Made by a program: the position numbers and the translations under genes. 64,000 nt of DNA. Origin: Novosphingobium sp. 9U. GTDB lineage: Bacteria > Pseudomonadota > Alphaproteobacteria > Sphingomonadales > Sphingomonadaceae. Position 1 is the first letter of the stretch. Each line of letters opens with the position of its first letter. Under the pieces are notes generated by a model. It saw only the letters and a program-made list of their open reading frames with translations. It was not told the origin of the DNA and did not search any database. This document shows, one piece after another, positions 1 through 8,408 of the stretch. The stretch spans positions 995,001 through 1,059,000 of the forward strand of contig NZ_LR732469.1 in the NCBI RefSeq assembly GCF_902506425.1, given 5' to 3'.

Positions 1-1023
1 ATCGATGGCTGGGCCATCGAGAACCGCGTCTACGCCGAAGACCCCTATCGCGGCTTTCTGCCCTCGACCGGGCGCCTGGTGCGCTACCAGCCGCCGGTGG
101 AGGGCTGGACCGACGACGGCGAGGCCAACGGCCGTCGCGGCATCGATGGCGTGCGCGTCGACGACGGCGTCTACGAAGGCGGCGAAGTCTCGATGTTCTA
201 CGATCCCATGATCGCCAAGCTGATCACCTGGGGGCAGACCCGCGACGAGGCGGCTGACAAGCAGATCGCTGCGCTCGATACCTTCGAGATCGAGGGCCTG
301 GGCCACAACATCGATTTCGTCTCGGCCATCATGCAACACCCGCGCTTCCGCTCGGGCGAGCTGACCACCGGCTTCATCGCCGAGGAGTACCCGGAAGGCT
401 TCACGGGCGCTGCGGCTTCGCAGGAGACCAAGGTGAAGATCGCCGCGGTGGCTGGCTTCGTCGCCACGGCTCGCGCTGATCGCTCGCGCCGGGTCGACGG
501 CCAGCTCGCGACCCCGCTCGCGCCGCCATCGCAGTGGACGGTGATGATCGACAAGGCCGTTTACGAGGTCGAGATCGACGAGGACGAAGTGCTGGTGAAC
601 GGCCAGAGTGTCGAACTCGCCATGGAGTACACGCCCGGCGATCGCCTGATCGAGGCGGAAGTGGATGGTGAACTGCTGGGCGTCCGGATCGAAACTACCC
701 GCAGCGGCTTCAAGCTGACCACGCGGGGCGCGATCCACAAGGTCGGCGTGCTTCCCACCCGCCTCGCTCCGCTGTCCGCACACATGATCGAGAAGGTCGC
801 GCCGGACCTATCGCGCTTCCTGATCTGTCCAATGCCCGGATTGCTCGTATCGCTGAACGTGGCAGAGGGCGACAAGGTCGAGCTCGGCCAGCCGCTCGCG
901 GTGATCGAAGCGATGAAGATGGAGAACATCCTGCGCGCCGAGAAGTCGGGCGTTGTAAAGTCAGTCAACGCCGAGGCAGGCCAGAGCCTGGCCGTGGACG
1001 CGGTGATCCTCGAGCTGGAATAG
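1..1023 (+). CDS. pccA: Propionyl/acetyl-CoA carboxylase alpha (biotin) subunit, C-terminal part
   Basis: The gene is already open at the left edge, so only the last 340 residues are present. The fragment begins in the C-terminal part of the biotin carboxylase domain (ENRVYAEDPYRGFLPSTG near its residues 7-24), passes through a linker/BT region and ends in a biotinyl domain. The biotin-acceptor motif EAMKMEN puts the acceptor Lys at fragment residue 306 (codon 916-918), about 35 residues from the end as usual for this family. The enzyme carboxylates biotin with ATP and bicarbonate for transfer to a short acyl-CoA. Overall length and the linker resemble propionyl-CoA carboxylase, but an acetyl- or methylcrotonyl-CoA enzyme cannot be excluded without the beta subunit. 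Confidence 0.9.
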   Translation: MDGWAIENRVYAEDPYRGFLPSTGRLVRYQPPVEGWTDDGEANGRRGIDGVRVDDGVYEGGEVSMFYDPMIAKLITWGQTRDEAADKQIAALDTFEIEGLGHNIDFVSAIMQHPRFRSGELTTGFIAEEYPEGFTGAAASQETKVKIAAVAGFVATARADRSRRVDGQLATPLAPPSQWTVMIDKAVYEVEIDEDEVLVNGQSVELAMEYTPGDRLIEAEVDGELLGVRIETTRSGFKLTTRGAIHKVGVLPTRLAPLSAHMIEKVAPDLSRFLICPMPGLLVSLNVAEGDKVELGQPLAVIEAMKMENILRAEKSGVVKSVNAEAGQSLAVDAVILELE

Positions 1024-1024
1024 A

Positions 1025-1396
1025 ATGCACCTCTATCACGATCCGGAGGCGCAGGCGGCGGAGGAGATTGCCTTTGCCGACTTCCTCCGGGTCGACATCC
1101 GGGTCGGTACGGTCGTCGCGGCGGACGTCTACGAAGGTGCGCGCAAGCCCAGCTTTAAGCTGCGGATCGACTTCGGCCCCGGCATCGGCGAGCGCCGGAG
1201 CGTGGGCCAAGTCGCGGCACTCTATACACCCGAGGAGCTGATCGGGCGGCAGGTGGCCGCTGTCGTCAACTTCCCGCCGCGCCAGATCGGCAAGGCGCTA
1301 TCCGAGGCCCTGACACTCGGGTTCGCCGACGAGGAGGGCAGGGTGGTGCTGTTCTCGCCCGACAAGCCGGTGCCCAACGGCTCACGCCTGTTCTGA
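1025..1396 (+). CDS. csaA: CsaA-like tRNA-binding domain protein
   Basis: This 123-aa protein is the size of stand-alone CsaA proteins: one OB-fold tRNA-binding domain of the EMAP/Trbp111 type. It has the typical N-terminal stretch FLRVDIRVGTVVAAD, a central SVGQVAALYTPEEL segment and a C-terminal part with LGFADEEGRVVLFSPD. CsaA is a dimeric cytoplasmic protein described as a secretion-related chaperone or tRNA binder. The start is one base after the carboxylase stop, so translation is probably coupled. Family assignment is firm; the cellular role is inferred. Confidence 0.88.
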   Translation: MHLYHDPEAQAAEEIAFADFLRVDIRVGTVVAADVYEGARKPSFKLRIDFGPGIGERRSVGQVAALYTPEELIGRQVAAVVNFPPRQIGKALSEALTLGFADEEGRVVLFSPDKPVPNGSRLF

Positions 1397-1407
1397 GGAG
1401 TTTGCCC

Positions 1408-1833
1408 ATGCCGTTCGCCTTGATCCTTGCCGCAGCCGCAGTGACGCCGCCCGCAGGGCCGGTCACCGTGACTCTCAAGTTGCTCGCCGATCTGCCGGTC
1501 ACGACCGCCACGATCGACGCTCATGGCACCAAGCTGACCTGCAAGGGGCCGGCTCTGTCCGACGTGCTTGCGCGGATCGGCGCGCCGCAGGGCAAGGCCT
1601 TGCACGGCAAGGCGCTGACCAAGGCTCTGGTGGCTCATGCCAGCGACGGATACGAGGTCCTATTCTCGCTCGGTGAACTCGACGCGACGCTCGGCAACGA
1701 GCCGGCGATCGTCGCGACCGAGTGTAATGGCGAGAAGTTAACGGTCAAGGACGGACCGTATCGTCTCTTGCTGCCCGGCGACAAACGCCCTGCGCGATCG
1801 GTGCGACAGCTTCAGACGCTCGAGCTCCGGTGA
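1408..1833 (+). CDS. Small exported molybdopterin-fold (oxidoreductase-like) protein
   Basis: The product has 141 residues. ATG 1408 is chosen because GAGGAG at 1395-1400 lies seven bases upstream; an in-frame TTG at 1402 is badly placed. The N-terminus (FALILAAAAVTPPAG) is a short hydrophobic export signal. The rest resembles the core of the sulfite-oxidase/YedY molybdopterin-binding fold in miniature, with LSDVLARIGAP and a C-terminal GPYRLLLPGDKRPARSVRQ block. It is far shorter than catalytic family members and shows no obvious Mo-ligating Cys, so it may be only a structural relative. No function is assigned. It overlaps the next gene at GTGA. Confidence 0.7.
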   Translation: MPFALILAAAAVTPPAGPVTVTLKLLADLPVTTATIDAHGTKLTCKGPALSDVLARIGAPQGKALHGKALTKALVAHASDGYEVLFSLGELDATLGNEPAIVATECNGEKLTVKDGPYRLLLPGDKRPARSVRQLQTLELR

Positions 1834-2597
1834 GCTTTGCCCAAGTTCTGGCGAGCGGGCGCGACGGTTCGGTCGTTATCCCCGAAACCTGGCACCAGGG
1901 CCGGACGGCATATGGAGGCTTCTCATCGGCACTCGCGCTGGCCGAGGCGATGCGGGTCGGGGGCGACCTGCCTCCACTGCGCTCCGCCCAGATCGCGATG
2001 ATGGCGCCGCTGTTCGGCGAAGTGCGGGTGAGCGCCAAGGTCATGCGCGTGGGCCGCAACGCCACCTGGATCGCCGCGGAGATCGCGAATGACAGAGGCG
2101 TGGGCACCAGCGCGAACTTCGTCTTCATGCGCCCGGTCGAGAGTGGCGTCAGCGTGCATGACGCTGCGCCGGCTGCCGACCTGATCCCGGTCGATCAGGC
2201 GCGCGAGTTCGTCAATCCGAACGCGCCTGCGTTTCTGCGCAACCATTTTGAGGTGCGCTTCGCGTTGCCGCGCACCCAAGATCGCACGGCCGACGTGTGC
2301 TGGTGGGTGCGCCTCAGCGACACCGAGGGTCTCGATCCCGCGGTGGCATTGCTGCTGACCGCCGATGGCCTGCCGCCCGCGGTCATGCCCCTGCTGACCG
2401 CCTTCATACCGGTGAGCACGATGCATTGGCAGGTCAACCTGCTGACCGCTACACCGCACACGCAGAACGGGTGGTGGCTGCTGCGCTCCACGGCGGACTT
2501 CGCGGAGCAGGGGTGCTCCAGCCAGCGCATGCAGTTGTGGAACAGCGCGGGAGAGCCGGTGCTGGCGGGCACGCAGTCCATCGCGTTGTTCGGCTGA
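1830..2597 (+). CDS. Acyl-CoA thioesterase family protein (double hotdog)
   Basis: A 255-aa protein starting at GTG, overlapping the previous stop by four bases. The order of elements fits a TesB-like double hotdog thioesterase: an N-terminal HQGRTAYGGFSSALALAEAM helix/strand region and a second half ending in LRSTADFAEQGCSSQRMQLW and AGTQSIALFG. Such enzymes hydrolyse acyl-CoA to free acid and CoA in the cytoplasm. Substrate chain length cannot be read from the sequence. It ends only seven bases before the convergent POT transporter gene, with no hairpin between them. Confidence 0.82.
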   Translation: MSFAQVLASGRDGSVVIPETWHQGRTAYGGFSSALALAEAMRVGGDLPPLRSAQIAMMAPLFGEVRVSAKVMRVGRNATWIAAEIANDRGVGTSANFVFMRPVESGVSVHDAAPAADLIPVDQAREFVNPNAPAFLRNHFEVRFALPRTQDRTADVCWWVRLSDTEGLDPAVALLLTADGLPPAVMPLLTAFIPVSTMHWQVNLLTATPHTQNGWWLLRSTADFAEQGCSSQRMQLWNSAGEPVLAGTQSIALFG

Positions 2598-2604
2598 CCC
2601 TCGC

Positions 2605-3972
2605 TTAGTCCGCAAGCACGCGCCCGAGGGTCAGCTTCAGCACGGCGAACGCGACGAGGCCGATCGCAGCGGCGCCGACGTGGAGCAGCCAGAACTGCAC
2701 CGTGTCCATGGTCGAGTACCAGCCACCGACGGTGCCGACGATCTTGTTGCACGCGAAAAAGGCCAGATAGTAGAGGCCGACGACCGTGCCGGTGAGCGCC
2801 TTAGGCGCGACCTTGGTGAACAGCGCCAGGCTGACCGGCAGCGTATGCGCGAAGCCGATCGAGTTGAGGATGTGGAACATGACCGGCCAGAACAGGCCGA
2901 TCTTGCCTGTTCCCTGCGTCGCGGCGGCAGCCACGAGGCAGAGCGCGCCGGCGACGGAAAAGGCGCTGCCGATGATCATCTTGCCCAATTCGTCGGGCTC
3001 ACGGCCAGTGCGATTGGCGTACCACTTCCAGGAGGCCGTAACCGCGACAAGCAGCGTGAAGCTGGCAGTTGCATCCAGGGTGATCATCCAGCTTGTCGGG
3101 ACCGTGTGGCCGAAGAAGGTCAGCTGGAACTTCTCGTCCGCCCAGACAAGGTAGGCGTTGAAGATCTCCTGGTTGACCATCAGCGCCAGCGCCAGAATTG
3201 GGATCAGGACCAGCAGCACCAAGAGACGGGGAGCGTCGGCGCGCTGCAGCTTGTCCGCGGGTGACTTGGCCCTGGAGCTGGAGCGGCTTTCCGCTGGCAG
3301 CCATGGCTTGGCGTAGATGTAGAGCAGCAAGCCCGCGACCATTACTACGCCGGCGCAACCGAAGCCGTAGTGCCAGCCCGCTTCCTCGCCCAAGGTGCCG
3401 GAGACCAGCGGCGCGGCGATCACGCTGACCTGGATCGCGATGTAGAAGATCTGGAACGCCATGGCCCGGCGTGAGTCGTTGGGGCCGTAAAGCTCACCCA
3501 CCTGGCTGGCGATGTTGCCCTTGAACAGCCCGACGCCGACCACCAGCGAGAGCAGCGCGAACAGGAACGCGCCTTCGAACGCCATCAGGAAGTGTCCGAG
3601 CGCCATAACGGCACCGCCCAGGATCAGCGTGGCGCGCCGGCCGAGCCAGCGGTCGGCGATGATCCCGCCCAGGATCGGCGTCAGGTAGACCAGCGCGGTG
3701 TAGTCACCGAATATTGCCGAGGCGAGAGGCTGGCCTTGCAGCCCGCCGTACCAGCCGTTCTGCAGCGCCTGCAGCCCGGCGACGTTGCCGATGTTCTGCG
3801 GCAGCAGCAGGTACTTGACCATGTAGAGCACCAGCAGCGTCTGCATGGAATAGTAGGAGAAGCGCTCGCAACCTTCGACGAAGGCGAGATAGCCCAGACC
3901 CTTGGGATGACCGAGGAAGGCACGGTCCGCTTTGTTCAGGTCGATTTCGGGCGTGGCTTCGGCTGCGGTCAT
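2605..3972 (-). CDS. POT-family proton-dependent oligopeptide transporter
   Basis: A 455-aa polytopic inner-membrane protein of the PTR2/POT branch of the major facilitator superfamily. The signature ECERFSYYSMQTLLVLYM motif in the first transmembrane helix (around residues 34-51) corresponds to the ExxER(F/Y)xYY proton-coupling motif. A second family segment, GGIIADRWLGRRATLILGG, follows at about 100-118. These symporters import di- and tripeptides with protons. Length and helix number fit the family. The gene is monocistronic and convergent with the thioesterase gene. The substrate is inferred from the family only. Confidence 0.9.
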   Translation of the reverse strand: MTAAEATPEIDLNKADRAFLGHPKGLGYLAFVEGCERFSYYSMQTLLVLYMVKYLLLPQNIGNVAGLQALQNGWYGGLQGQPLASAIFGDYTALVYLTPILGGIIADRWLGRRATLILGGAVMALGHFLMAFEGAFLFALLSLVVGVGLFKGNIASQVGELYGPNDSRRAMAFQIFYIAIQVSVIAAPLVSGTLGEEAGWHYGFGCAGVVMVAGLLLYIYAKPWLPAESRSSSRAKSPADKLQRADAPRLLVLLVLIPILALALMVNQEIFNAYLVWADEKFQLTFFGHTVPTSWMITLDATASFTLLVAVTASWKWYANRTGREPDELGKMIIGSAFSVAGALCLVAAAATQGTGKIGLFWPVMFHILNSIGFAHTLPVSLALFTKVAPKALTGTVVGLYYLAFFACNKIVGTVGGWYSTMDTVQFWLLHVGAAAIGLVAFAVLKLTLGRVLAD

Positions 3973-4091
3973 GTCGGGTCCGGGTGATGGTCGAAGCGAG
4001 CAGGTCTAGGCCGGTGAGAGTGCGCTGTCATCATCGCAGGACCCGTTCGATTTAAGCCGCCAGCCCGCCTCGCCATCCAGCCCGGTCCATC

Positions 4092-4124
4092 AAAAAAGGC
4101 GGCAGGCCCGATGAACCTGCCGCC
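4092..4124 (-). terminator. Rho-independent terminator of the PRC-barrel gene
   Basis: The 9-bp arms GGCGGCAGG (4098-4106) and CCTGCCGCC (4116-4124) flank a 9-base loop. On the minus strand they are followed by six T residues (plus-strand A run at 4092-4097). This is a textbook intrinsic terminator placed 64 bases after the stop of the PRC-barrel gene. A second small GC hairpin (GCCTCCG/CGGAGGC, 4131-4147) lies just before it. Confidence 0.85.
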
Positions 4125-4188
4125 CCGTGCGCCTCCGGTCCGGAGGCACAACGGCCGCCCCCCGGTGGCAACTCTTGCCACGCTGCCG

Positions 4189-4557
4189 TCAGAACAGCGG
4201 GTATGTCATTCCATAATAACCATAAACCTGCTGTCCGTAGATCTCGTCCCACAGCGGATCGCGGTCGCGATAGCGTGGTGCGCCTTCCAGTCGGCTCTTG
4301 TCGAGATCGACGCAGTAGCCGCCCTGCTGCTCGTCATAGGCCAGCAGTTCCCACGGCAGCGGGTAGTATTCGTTGCCGACGCCGAGGATGCCGCCAAACT
4401 CCATCACCGCGTACTCGACACGGCCGCTGCGCTTGTTGACCATGAAGTTGCGGATGGAGCCAAGCCGCTCGCCCTGTCGATTGTAGACGCGCGTGCCCTC
4501 GACCTTGTCGGAGGAGATTAGCCGTTCGGTCTCGCTGATCGCGACGGGTTCGGTCAT
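4189..4557 (-). CDS. PRC-barrel domain protein
   Basis: A 122-aa cytoplasmic protein with one PRC-barrel domain in its first ~85 residues: SSDKVEGTRVYNRQGERLGSI, then FMVNKRSGRVEYAVMEFGG and YYPLPWELLAYDEQQGGY. The C-terminal tail is rich in Tyr, Asp and Gly (DEIYGQQVYGYYG). PRC-barrels occur in RNA-processing factors, photosynthetic reaction centres and many alphaproteobacterial stress-linked single-domain proteins; this is the last type. The gene stands alone with its own terminator. Domain assignment is firm, function unknown. Confidence 0.85.
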   Translation of the reverse strand: MTEPVAISETERLISSDKVEGTRVYNRQGERLGSIRNFMVNKRSGRVEYAVMEFGGILGVGNEYYPLPWELLAYDEQQGGYCVDLDKSRLEGAPRYRDRDPLWDEIYGQQVYGYYGMTYPLF

Positions 4558-4649
4558 GGCGTGTTCCCAGGCGCTGCTTACACCGGGAAAACGTGCAGAC
4601 TTGATGTGAGTTGCAAAGAGCTCGCGCCCCGCCGCGCCTTTGACACGCC

Positions 4650-5756
4650 TTAGCGGGCGAGTTCCTCGTCCATGAACACCGTCACGTCGGCAAGGTCGAC
4701 CTGCCGATCGAGGAAAGCCTGGCCGATGCCGCGCATCAGCACGAAGGGCAGGGTGCCCGCGTCCATCTTCTTGTCGTGCAGCATGTGGCCGACGAGCACC
4801 CGGCCGTCGCAGTTCAGCCCCAGCGACGGCAATCGCGCCTGCAGGCCCATGCTCTCGATGTGACGCGCCGCACGCTCGGCTTCCTCGGGGGGCATCAGCC
4901 CCTTGCGCGCCGAGTAGCGTGCGGCGAGCACCATGCCGAGGGCCACCGCCTCACCATGCAGCAGGCGGTCGGAGAAACCGGTCTGCGCTTCGAGCGCGTG
5001 GCCGAACGTATGGCCCAGGTTCAGCAGCGCGCGGGTTCCGGTGCGCTCGAACTCGTCGTCGGCCACCACGCGGGCCTTGGCGGACACGCTATGCGCGACC
5101 GCGTATTCGCGTAGAGCCGCGTCGCCTGCAAGCATGGCGGCGCCGTTCTGCTCGCACCAGTCGAAGAACGCGGCATCGCCCAGCAAGCCGTACTTCACCA
5201 CTTCGGCGTAACCTGCCCGCAACTCTCGCTCCGGCAGGGTGCCGAGCACGTCTAGGTCGGCCAGTACCAGCGAAGGCTGATGGAAGGCGCCGACCAGGTT
5301 CTTGCCCGCAGCTGTGTTGATCGCGGTCTTGCCACCGACGCTCGAATCCACCTGCGCCAGCAGCGAAGTCGGGATCTGGATGAAGTTGCAGCCCCGCTTG
5401 AGGATCGCGGCACAGAAGCCGGTGAGGTCGCCGATGACGCCGCCGCCGAGCGCCAGGACATGATCACCGCGTTCGACTTCGAGCCCCAGCAGCCAGTCGA
5501 CGGTGGCGGCCAGCTCCTGCCAGCTCTTGGTCTGTTCGCCGGCCGGAAGAATACGCCAGTGCGGCTCGTGACCTGCGGCGCGCAAGGCCGTGTCGACCAC
5601 CGCGCCCCATTGCGCATGAACGTTGACGTCGGTGACGATCGGCACCGCAGCCTTGCGCAAACGAGCCCCGCATTGAGCGACCAAGTCAGGCAGCAAGCCG
5701 GCGCCGACGCGAACCTCATACGGTCGGCCGGCAATGTCGACGGGGATCACAGCCAT
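4650..5756 (-). CDS. aroB: 3-dehydroquinate synthase
   Basis: A 368-aa enzyme that converts DAHP to 3-dehydroquinate, the second step of the shikimate pathway, using NAD and a divalent metal. The NAD-binding GGGVIGDLTGF motif, the substrate/phosphate segment PTSLLAQVDSSVGGKTAIN, and metal-ligand regions AEVVKYGLLGD and LNLGHTFGHALE are all present in order. Length is normal. The start codon overlaps the end of aroK by ten bases, so the two shikimate genes are co-transcribed and probably translationally coupled. Confidence 0.96.
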   Translation of the reverse strand: MAVIPVDIAGRPYEVRVGAGLLPDLVAQCGARLRKAAVPIVTDVNVHAQWGAVVDTALRAAGHEPHWRILPAGEQTKSWQELAATVDWLLGLEVERGDHVLALGGGVIGDLTGFCAAILKRGCNFIQIPTSLLAQVDSSVGGKTAINTAAGKNLVGAFHQPSLVLADLDVLGTLPERELRAGYAEVVKYGLLGDAAFFDWCEQNGAAMLAGDAALREYAVAHSVSAKARVVADDEFERTGTRALLNLGHTFGHALEAQTGFSDRLLHGEAVALGMVLAARYSARKGLMPPEEAERAARHIESMGLQARLPSLGLNCDGRVLVGHMLHDKKMDAGTLPFVLMRGIGQAFLDRQVDLADVTVFMDEELAR

Positions 5757-6325
5757 TGCGAGATCCCTTGCAGCACGCGGTTGACGGTCTGGGTGTGCGG
5801 CCCATTGGCGCTGACCACATGGACTGGGGCGTGCGAGTAATGCGGCTCTCGCTCGTCGCGCAAACGTGCCAGGATCTCGCGAGGATTGCCGTCGCGCAGC
5901 AGCGGCCGGTTGTCCTTGCGCGCTGTGCGCTCGACCAGAGTGTCAACATCGCTGTCGAGCCAGACGGCCAGGGCACGATCAAGGATCAGCGCGCGCGTCG
6001 CTTCGTTGCAGAACGCGCCGCCGCCGGTGGCGATCACCGTGCGCTTCCTCTTGTCGTCGGACAGCAGGCGCGCGATGACCCGCCGCTCGCCATCGCGGAA
6101 ATAATCCTCTCCGAAGGTCGAAAAGATTTCAGGAATGGTCATCCGCGCGGACGCCTCGATCTCATCATCGGCGTCGACGAAAGGCCAATGCAGCATGGCG
6201 CCCAGGCGCTTGCCGACGCTGGACTTGCCTACTCCCATCATCCCCACCAGCACGACGGGACGATTGATGCGCCGGCTGAGCTGGGCGATCTCCGTCTCGG
6301 AAAAGCGGGGCTGTGGATGGTCCAT
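5747..6325 (-). CDS. aroK: Shikimate kinase
   Basis: A 192-aa kinase that phosphorylates shikimate at O-3 with ATP. Starting at the ATG complementary to 6323-6325, the Walker A motif GMMGVGKS is at residues 28-35. It is followed by the shikimate-binding DADDEIE, EDYFRDGERR and ATGGGAF motifs and the lid RKDNRPLLRD. An open frame continues upstream to 6532, but that part lies over the divergent gene and is low-complexity, so it is left out. It is the first gene of the aroK-aroB operon. The promoter must lie in the 57 bp shared with the divergent small-protein gene. Confidence 0.95.
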   Translation of the reverse strand: MDHPQPRFSETEIAQLSRRINRPVVLVGMMGVGKSSVGKRLGAMLHWPFVDADDEIEASARMTIPEIFSTFGEDYFRDGERRVIARLLSDDKRKRTVIATGGGAFCNEATRALILDRALAVWLDSDVDTLVERTARKDNRPLLRDGNPREILARLRDEREPHYSHAPVHVVSANGPHTQTVNRVLQGISQWL

Positions 6326-6382
6326 TGCAGCGGCCCCTATAGTTGCGCTAGGTCGGCGCGCAAGCATCCTTGAGGAAGTCGA

Positions 6383-6541
6383 GTGAAGGGTCGCGCGGGT
6401 AAGCGGAAGGTGAAGCGAGTGGTGTTCCTGGTCGTGGCCGTCCCGGTTTTGGCGCTGCTCGGCTATGCCTGGACCGACGGGGGCCGCCAGCCGATGCGCG
6501 ACATCGTCGAGACGGTTCCCGTCCCGGAGCACGCCAAGTGA
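6383..6541 (+). CDS. Small single-pass membrane protein, 52 aa, unknown function
   Basis: Reads GTG to TGA, 52 residues. A basic N-terminus (MKGRAGKRKVKR) is followed by one hydrophobic helix (VVFLVVAVPVLALLGYAW, about residues 13-30) and a short polar tail ending in VPVPEHAK. GAGGAA at 6372-6377 sits five bases before the GTG, a good ribosome site. Its stop overlaps the start of the 622-aa exported protein (GTGA), implying coupled translation. Charge distribution predicts an N-in, C-out anchor. I recall similar small genes at this place in other sphingomonads but cannot confirm this. Confidence 0.62.
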   Translation: MKGRAGKRKVKRVVFLVVAVPVLALLGYAWTDGGRQPMRDIVETVPVPEHAK

Positions 6542-8406
6542 GGGCGTCCTTGCTCGTCGCGGGCGCGGCGCTGGCGCTCACCTCCGCACTGGCGCTGGCG
6601 CAGGGTGCGCCGGAATCCTTGCTGCCGCCCGGGTTCAACGAACCGGCCGCCGCGCCGTCGCCGTCTCCTTCCCCGCGTGCGAGTTCCTCGTCGGCGCCTT
6701 CGCGTCCGCCCACGCCGGCGACAGCCACCCCGGTGATCCAGGCGCTGCCCGGCGAACCAAGCTTCTCCTCGCCGCTCGCCTCTGCAGCGAACGAGCCTGA
6801 TCAAGAGGGCAAGCTCAAGCGCCTGCCGTCTCTCGACGAACTGGCGCACATGACGCCGGAGGACTTCCAGGAGCTGCTGGGCCTGAAGCCGGACTTCGAT
6901 ATGCCGGCCGGCGCTCGCCGCGCGATGTCGCAAGTCGGCCTGATCGACGCGCAGGAAGGTGGCCTCGATGGCAGCGCCATGGCCGGTCAGAACGGGCGGC
7001 TGATCCGCTTGGCGCTGGCCGCCAACCGCGGGCCGCTGGTCTCGCGTTGGGGGCACATCCTGTTGCGCCGCGCGCTCGCGACCCGGCTCGATGCGCCCCG
7101 AGGCATGACCCCTCAGGACTTCCTGGCGCTGCGGGTCGCACTGCTGCTGCGGATGGGCGAGCCGGAAGCCGCGCGCGCCATCCTGCAGGACATCGACGCT
7201 GGCAACTACACGCCCGACCTGGATGGCGTGGCGCTGGACACATACGCGGCCAACGGCGACTTCACCGGTATCTGTCCGGCACTGGCCACCCAGGGCGTTG
7301 CTCGCGACGACCCGCAATGGAACGTCGCCCGCCAGATCTGCAGTGCTTTCAAGGGCAATGGCGCAGCGGCGATCTCACAGCTGGACCGGTATCGCTATCG
7401 CGGCACCATGCCGCGGATCGACTTGCTGCTGGCGCAGAAGTACGCCGGTGCGGCAGGCAAGTCGCGCCGCGCGGTGACGATCGAGTGGGACGATGTCGAT
7501 GACATGCCGGCGTGGCGCTATGGCCTCGCGAACGCCGTCGGCCTCAATCCGCCCGACCGCCTGATCGAAGCCAATCCGCAGCTGGCGCCGCTCACCGCCA
7601 CTGCACCGATGGTGGGCCTGACCCGTCGCGCCGCCGCGGCCGATCGCGCGGCAGCCCTGGGCGTGCTCTCCAGCGCGGCGATGGTCGACCTCTATGGCCA
7701 GCTCTTCGCCGAGCCCGATGTCACCGGCGAATGGTCCGACAGGGCCGAGAAGCTGCGTGACGCCTATGTTCTGGAAGACCCAGCTGGCCGGCTGTCCGCA
7801 ATCCGCTCGCTGTGGGACGGGGTGAAGACCGCGCCCCAGGACTATTCGCGCAAGGTGCTGACCGCCTATGCGGCCGCGCGCCTGCCCGTGAGCGAGAACA
7901 TGGCCGACAGCGCCGCGCCGCTGATCGCCTCGATGCTCTCAGCGGGACTCGATGCCAACGCGATGCGCTGGGCCAATGTCGTCAACGCCGGCAGCCAGGG
8001 TTGGGCGCTGCTCGTACTCGCCGCGCCGTCGCGATCGTCAGAGGTCAGCAACTCCGACATCGACACCTTCGTGGATGGAGACACCAGCGAAGACCAGCGC
8101 AAGTCCGCCTTCCTCGTGGCGGGCCTTGCCGGCCTCGGCCGCATCGACACGGGCACTGCCGGCAGCTACTCGGCGAACATGAAGCTGGGCCTCGGCAGCA
8201 GCACTCGGTTCACGCAGGTGATCGACGGCGCTGCGCGCAACCGCGACGTGACCACCGTGGCGATCCTGGCCGGGCTCGGCATGCAGGGCACGCAATGGTC
8301 GCAGATGTCGCCGCGCTACCTCTATCACATCGTCTCGGCCTTGCGCGCGGTGGGCCTGGACGCCGAAGCCCGGATGATTGCCGCCGAGGCCGTGGCTCGG
8401 GCCTGA
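6538..8406 (+). CDS. Large exported protein of unknown function, 622 aa
   Basis: Starts at GTG 6538 (GGAG at 6526-6529), overlapping the small membrane gene. A signal peptide (LLVAGAALALTSALALAQG, cut near residue 22) leads into a Pro/Ser linker at about 36-65. Beyond residue 75 lies a long Ala/Leu-rich, predominantly helical region without known catalytic motifs that looks like a helical-repeat solenoid. It is probably periplasmic. It sits between a membrane micro-protein and a XerC/D-type recombinase gene, whose start lies two bases after its stop. I do not recognise a named family. Confidence 0.75.
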   Translation: MRASLLVAGAALALTSALALAQGAPESLLPPGFNEPAAAPSPSPSPRASSSSAPSRPPTPATATPVIQALPGEPSFSSPLASAANEPDQEGKLKRLPSLDELAHMTPEDFQELLGLKPDFDMPAGARRAMSQVGLIDAQEGGLDGSAMAGQNGRLIRLALAANRGPLVSRWGHILLRRALATRLDAPRGMTPQDFLALRVALLLRMGEPEAARAILQDIDAGNYTPDLDGVALDTYAANGDFTGICPALATQGVARDDPQWNVARQICSAFKGNGAAAISQLDRYRYRGTMPRIDLLLAQKYAGAAGKSRRAVTIEWDDVDDMPAWRYGLANAVGLNPPDRLIEANPQLAPLTATAPMVGLTRRAAAADRAAALGVLSSAAMVDLYGQLFAEPDVTGEWSDRAEKLRDAYVLEDPAGRLSAIRSLWDGVKTAPQDYSRKVLTAYAAARLPVSENMADSAAPLIASMLSAGLDANAMRWANVVNAGSQGWALLVLAAPSRSSEVSNSDIDTFVDGDTSEDQRKSAFLVAGLAGLGRIDTGTAGSYSANMKLGLGSSTRFTQVIDGAARNRDVTTVAILAGLGMQGTQWSQMSPRYLYHIVSALRAVGLDAEARMIAAEAVARA

Positions 8407-8408
8407 GC

